In this document: positions 61,901-64,000 of the stretch, one piece after another | How the letters are laid out: every line of letters starts with the position of its first letter | Numbering within the stretch: the stretch's first letter is position 1 | Assembly: GCF_030824335.1 (NCBI RefSeq) | Contig: NZ_JAVBXX010000011.1 | Coordinates: forward strand, 1-64,000 | Direction of reading: 5' to 3' | Length of the DNA stretch: 64,000 nucleotides | Source of the DNA: Azonexus sp. | GTDB taxonomy: Bacteria > Pseudomonadota > Gammaproteobacteria > Burkholderiales > Rhodocyclaceae | The notes under the pieces: model-generated | Told to the model about the DNA's origin: nothing | The model's input: the letters and a program-made list of their open reading frames with translations, nothing else | The model's database searches: none | Made by a program: the position numbers and the translations under genes

Positions 61901-63381
61901 AACAACATTTCCAGCCGCCGGTCACGCCGCTGTGCTGGCGTGCGCAGCGAGCTGACCGGCAAGTTCGACGATGTCGAGATGATCGGAACCGAATCCCCCT
62001 GCTTGCGAAAGAGGCGCTCGCGCCGGTCAAGCGTGGAAAAGAACTGTTCCGCCTGGGCAATGCTCTCGGAACGCCCCAGGAACAAATAGGATTCAGCGGC
62101 CAGGCCGAAATGAAATATCTTGAGTACCTTGCTTTGCAGCGGCGCGTCAAAATAGATCAGCACATTACGACAGGTGACAAGATCCAGTCGCATGAAAGGT
62201 GGATCGCTGACCAAATTGTGGCGGGCAAACACGATCATGTCGCGCAATACTTTGCCAGCCTCATAAGTAATCCCGACCTGCTTGAAATAGCGGTCAAGCT
62301 GCTCCGGTCCGACTTCGCTCATCGATGCCGCCGGATAAACGCCACGGCGGGCAACATTGAGCGCTTCGTCATCAACATCGGTGGCAAATATCTGCACCCG
62401 ATACTGCAGCAACTTGTCGCCCAGCGCATCGGCAAACAGCATGGCCACCGAGTAGGCCTCTTCACCGGTGGCGCAACCGGCCACCCAGGCGCGGATTTCC
62501 CCTCCCGACACTTTGCGCGCCACAATATCGCCGATCACCCGGCGCAAAGCGGCAAAGGCTTCGCGGTCACGGAAGAACGCAGTCACTGAAATAAGGATGT
62601 CGCGGGCCAGCAATTCCAGCTCTTCGGGATGGCCTTCTACCCAGCGCAGGTATGCCGCCAGGTCCTCGCCTCCAGTCGCGAACTGGCGACGACGAATGCG
62701 CCGCATCAGGGTGCCAACCTTGTAACCGGAAAAATCGAACTGCAAGCGGTCGCGCAGGCTGACCAGCAGGCTCTGCAGCAAGTCGGGCGGCGCCTCGGCC
62801 TCGCTGCCCGCAGCCGGCAATTCGAGCAAACGCGGAATTTTGGCGGCGATTTCTTCCGGCGTGAGGATATGGTCGACAACGCCAGCCTCAATCGCAGCGC
62901 GCGGCATGCCGTCGTATTTCGCACTATCCGGGCGCTGCACCAACGTGAAGCCGCCTGCCGCCTGGATGGCCCGCAAACCGGCGACGCCATCCGAACCGGT
63001 ACCGGAGAGAACGATGCCAATGGCGGCATCGCCTTCTTCAGCCGCCAGCGATATCAGGAACTGGTTGATCGACGGCTTGGGCACCACCTCGGGCGCCGCC
63101 ATCGCCAGAGAGAAGCGTCCCTCACGAATCAAGGCATTCGAATTAGCGGGGACCACATAGATTACGCCAGCCTCAGGACGATCCCCTTGCTCCATCTCTT
63201 TGACATGCAGAGAGGTTTCACGCCCGAGAATTTCGACCATCATGCTGCGATAACTTGGCGACAGATGCTGCAAAACAACATAGGCGCAAGGCAAGTCCGG
63301 CTTCAAACGGGCAATCAGTTGCGTAATCGCCTCCAACCCCCCCGCTGACGCACCGATACCGGCAATCGCTACATTGCCCAT
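58915..63381 (-). CDS. CheB-CheR-PAS-GGDEF-EAL hybrid signalling protein
   Basis: This 1488-residue cytosolic protein fuses five modules. CheB methylesterase (1-190) keeps its triad S12 (GIGASAGG), H39 (LQHLSPS) and D131 (GTGSDG), with no receiver domain. CheR methyltransferase (about 200-470) has the SAM motif AWVAGCATGEEAYSVAML and CRNVLIYF. A PAS domain and a long heptad coiled coil rich in Glu/Asn (about 645-720, repeating NEELQATNEE-type units) follow, then two or three PAS/PAC units (about 725-1095). GGDEF is intact (GGDEF at 1139-1143) with an RxxD inhibitory site (RDVD). EAL follows (E1267-A-L), with the AVNLS block altered to AFNCS. It is the first gene of an operon with bphP and bphO. 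Confidence 0.92.
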   Translation of the reverse strand: MGNVAIAGIGASAGGLEAITQLIARLKPDLPCAYVVLQHLSPSYRSMMVEILGRETSLHVKEMEQGDRPEAGVIYVVPANSNALIREGRFSLAMAAPEVVPKPSINQFLISLAAEEGDAAIGIVLSGTGSDGVAGLRAIQAAGGFTLVQRPDSAKYDGMPRAAIEAGVVDHILTPEEIAAKIPRLLELPAAGSEAEAPPDLLQSLLVSLRDRLQFDFSGYKVGTLMRRIRRRQFATGGEDLAAYLRWVEGHPEELELLARDILISVTAFFRDREAFAALRRVIGDIVARKVSGGEIRAWVAGCATGEEAYSVAMLFADALGDKLLQYRVQIFATDVDDEALNVARRGVYPAASMSEVGPEQLDRYFKQVGITYEAGKVLRDMIVFARHNLVSDPPFMRLDLVTCRNVLIYFDAPLQSKVLKIFHFGLAAESYLFLGRSESIAQAEQFFSTLDRRERLFRKQGDSVPIISTSSNLPVSSLRTPAQRRDRRLEMLLSGLVSHFKLTVAVCDREGNVLHTAGEVEKHMVFPVGVSRLTLGDVVVPELRGEILTLLRRCQTQNATQKGRRRRLGREFLRLIVEPVSDGSGELLLVIFAPEQVKEAVVEEVIPTSTQQLEDELLTTREHLQALIEEMATANEEMQALNEESQAANEELQATNEELEAANEEMQATNEELVSLNEELNVKTIELSRLTEDYAHLYDALEYPVLVFDRAMQLVRFNAPAARRFDLRSTALRQHLSRLRLPDTLAEMEAWLGRALAHGDREQVMVQIDKRDLRVQISPGLGKTGNISSLVVSFIDVTDIVRTQEALSQSEERLNALMENTTVIFAMRDVSGNYIYANHRFVEFFGFEDKQVLGNNDFSLFDHAFAVSLWDGTVSSLRNRQAVTAEYQVIDARGLRYLRVVHQTLCDPSGNPVALILEAEDISATKLAEEQLRITARVFDQAGEAIVVTDAEGVIQTTNKAFVAITGYSTEESVGKQVGHLLKSGRHSKDFYVEMWACLRDKGFWQGEIWNRRKNGEVFPEWLTINRVDDADGRVEHFVSVFSDISDIKNAQRKAEYLAAHDVLTGLPNRTLFHDRLRHGLAQARRKKERLALMFIDLDNFKDINDTLGHDFGDDLLRQAANRLQQVMRDVDTVARLGGDEFTAILSDCEAEVAGQVSRRIVDELAASFDVQGRQLFVSASVGVAFFPEDGQDSNALLKAADTAMYRAKELGRNRVEFFVPDLHVRLLKRATMESAMRAALDMGRLRLVYQPKFGLQPGQPPVGAEALLRWRDPELGDMSPAEFIPVCEACGLIKEVTRAVQRMLLAQLSTWLQLGLQVPPIAFNCSPRNMREIDMADALVAALQASEVPASLVQVEITEGALLESSEVVIGNLNRLHENGIAISVDDFGTGYSSLIYLKRLPLAELKVDKSFVDGLGSDSDDEAIAWAVLSLAKALGLRTVAEGVETERQLQWLAQHGCEVVQGYYLSRPLEAVDFEDLLARAERG

Positions 63382-63437
63382 GTGGACTCTCCCTGTTTTC
63401 GACGTATCGTATCAAAGGTACTGATATTACCTTCGGC

Positions 63438-64000
63438 TTAGAGAGAAATTCCCTTCGGCGGCTGTCGCATCGCCAAAATTTCGTTGACCATCAACGCCAT
63501 AAGAACCAATCCGCCGCCGCCAAGCACACTGGCCGACGGCTGCTCTCCCGCTCCCAGCCAGGCCCAGGCGACGCCGAAAATCACTTCAAGCAACGCCAGC
63601 AGCGCAATTTCCGGTGCTGGCAAAATGCGCGTCAAGCGGACCACCAGCAAACACGGAATGGCCAGTTGCACGACGCCGAGCAAAGCCAGCAGGCCGAGAT
63701 CATGGGCTGTCGCCTGCAGCGGCAGGGCCAGCGGCAAGGTACATGCCGCCGACAACACGGCACCGATCAACACCGCCGGCAGCATGTCCGGCCCGGCCTC
63801 GGCAGCCTGCCCAGTTTTTTGCAGCAAAGTCCAGTTGACCGCAGCCGCCAGCGGGACCGCACAAGCCACCAGCGAACCGAGCAGTTGACCGCCATTGCCG
63901 GCTTCGGCGCCAAACATCCAGGCGATGCCCAGGCCGGCGACGACAATCGCCACCCAGGTGCGCAATGGCAAATCCTGACGCAGGAAGAAACGGGAGAACA
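63438..64000 (-). CDS. EamA-family transporter, cut by the window edge
   Basis: The C-terminal 187 codons of a drug/metabolite-type transporter are visible, with five or six transmembrane helices and no stop or start before the edge at 64000. The segment LRTWVAIVVAGLGIAWMFG, then LQKTGQAAEAGPDMLPAVLIGAVLSAACTLPLALPL and the conserved EamA end LALLEVIFGVAWAWLGAGEQPS define the second EamA repeat. The frame continues left of a TTG at 63971 (FSRFFLRQD), so that codon is internal. Substrate unknown. It is separated from the CheB-CheR gene by about 55 bp and may not be cotranscribed. Confidence 0.88.
   Translation of the reverse strand, partial: FSRFFLRQDLPLRTWVAIVVAGLGIAWMFGAEAGNGGQLLGSLVACAVPLAAAVNWTLLQKTGQAAEAGPDMLPAVLIGAVLSAACTLPLALPLQATAHDLGLLALLGVVQLAIPCLLVVRLTRILPAPEIALLALLEVIFGVAWAWLGAGEQPSASVLGGGGLVLMALMVNEILAMRQPPKGISL
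63814..63843 (-). repeat. TGCGGTCRAC element within the EamA gene
   Basis: The exact core TGCGGTCAAC on the minus strand (63834-63843), with CTTT (offset 5-8) and AAAAAA (offset 14-19). It is the last copy in the window. Confidence 0.6.

Overview
The window looks like the chromosome of a GC-rich, motile, respiring betaproteobacterium, most likely Rhodocyclales (Dechloromonas/Azonexus-like). This placement is inferred from gene content and codon use, not from a marker gene. No rRNA or tRNA gene was recognised. Gene density is high and nearly every gene has a recognisable family.

Layout. Bases 1-2740 are the distal end of a chromosomal integron cassette array: five small cassette ORFs, each bounded by attC-like sites. 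It is followed by an intrinsic terminator and a frameshifted, truncated IS91-type transposase remnant. From 3.7 kb come a chemoreceptor, ycaO, a VF530-type small protein, a DUF1302 outer-membrane protein, a 7TM-DISM histidine kinase/response regulator pair (minus strand) and trmA. A Mrp-type Na+/H+ antiporter operon (A/B fusion, C, D, E, F, G) ending in a tandem universal stress protein spans 13.6-20.4 kb. A second chemoreceptor, cysD-cysN, a membrane diguanylate cyclase, a GlxA-type regulator divergent from a cysteine hydrolase, an ArsR-type regulator, a dual-REC protein and an HDOD protein follow. A 1900-residue alpha-2-macroglobulin with a thioester motif occupies 30.3-36.0 kb. Next are a NarXL-like two-component pair, an Aer-like receptor, small stress/sulfur genes (DUF302, GST, GlpE-like rhodanese, DUF1415) and pbpC, which apparently starts at CTG. 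The right part holds a PAS/coiled-coil protein, a PAS-GGDEF-EAL protein, DUF599, rarD and a tetR-RND tripartite efflux locus with an AcrR-like operator. It ends with a minus-strand operon encoding a 1488-residue CheB-CheR-PAS-GGDEF-EAL protein, a bacteriophytochrome photosensory core lacking any output domain, and a heme oxygenase. An EamA transporter runs off the right edge.

Common themes are signal transduction (three chemoreceptors, three two-component or receiver loci, three c-di-GMP enzymes, one red-light receptor), envelope defence (macroglobulin, PBP1C, RND pump) and ion homeostasis.

Two observations stand out. First, a 10-bp motif TGCGGTCRAC occurs 21 times (about 0.4 expected), is often followed by two AT-rich tracts about one and two helical turns away, is enriched just after stop codons, and is absent from the integron cassettes. 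Its architecture resembles the DNA-uptake signal sequences of Pasteurellaceae. Second, the phytochrome operon looks like a split light-to-c-di-GMP/methylation signalling system.
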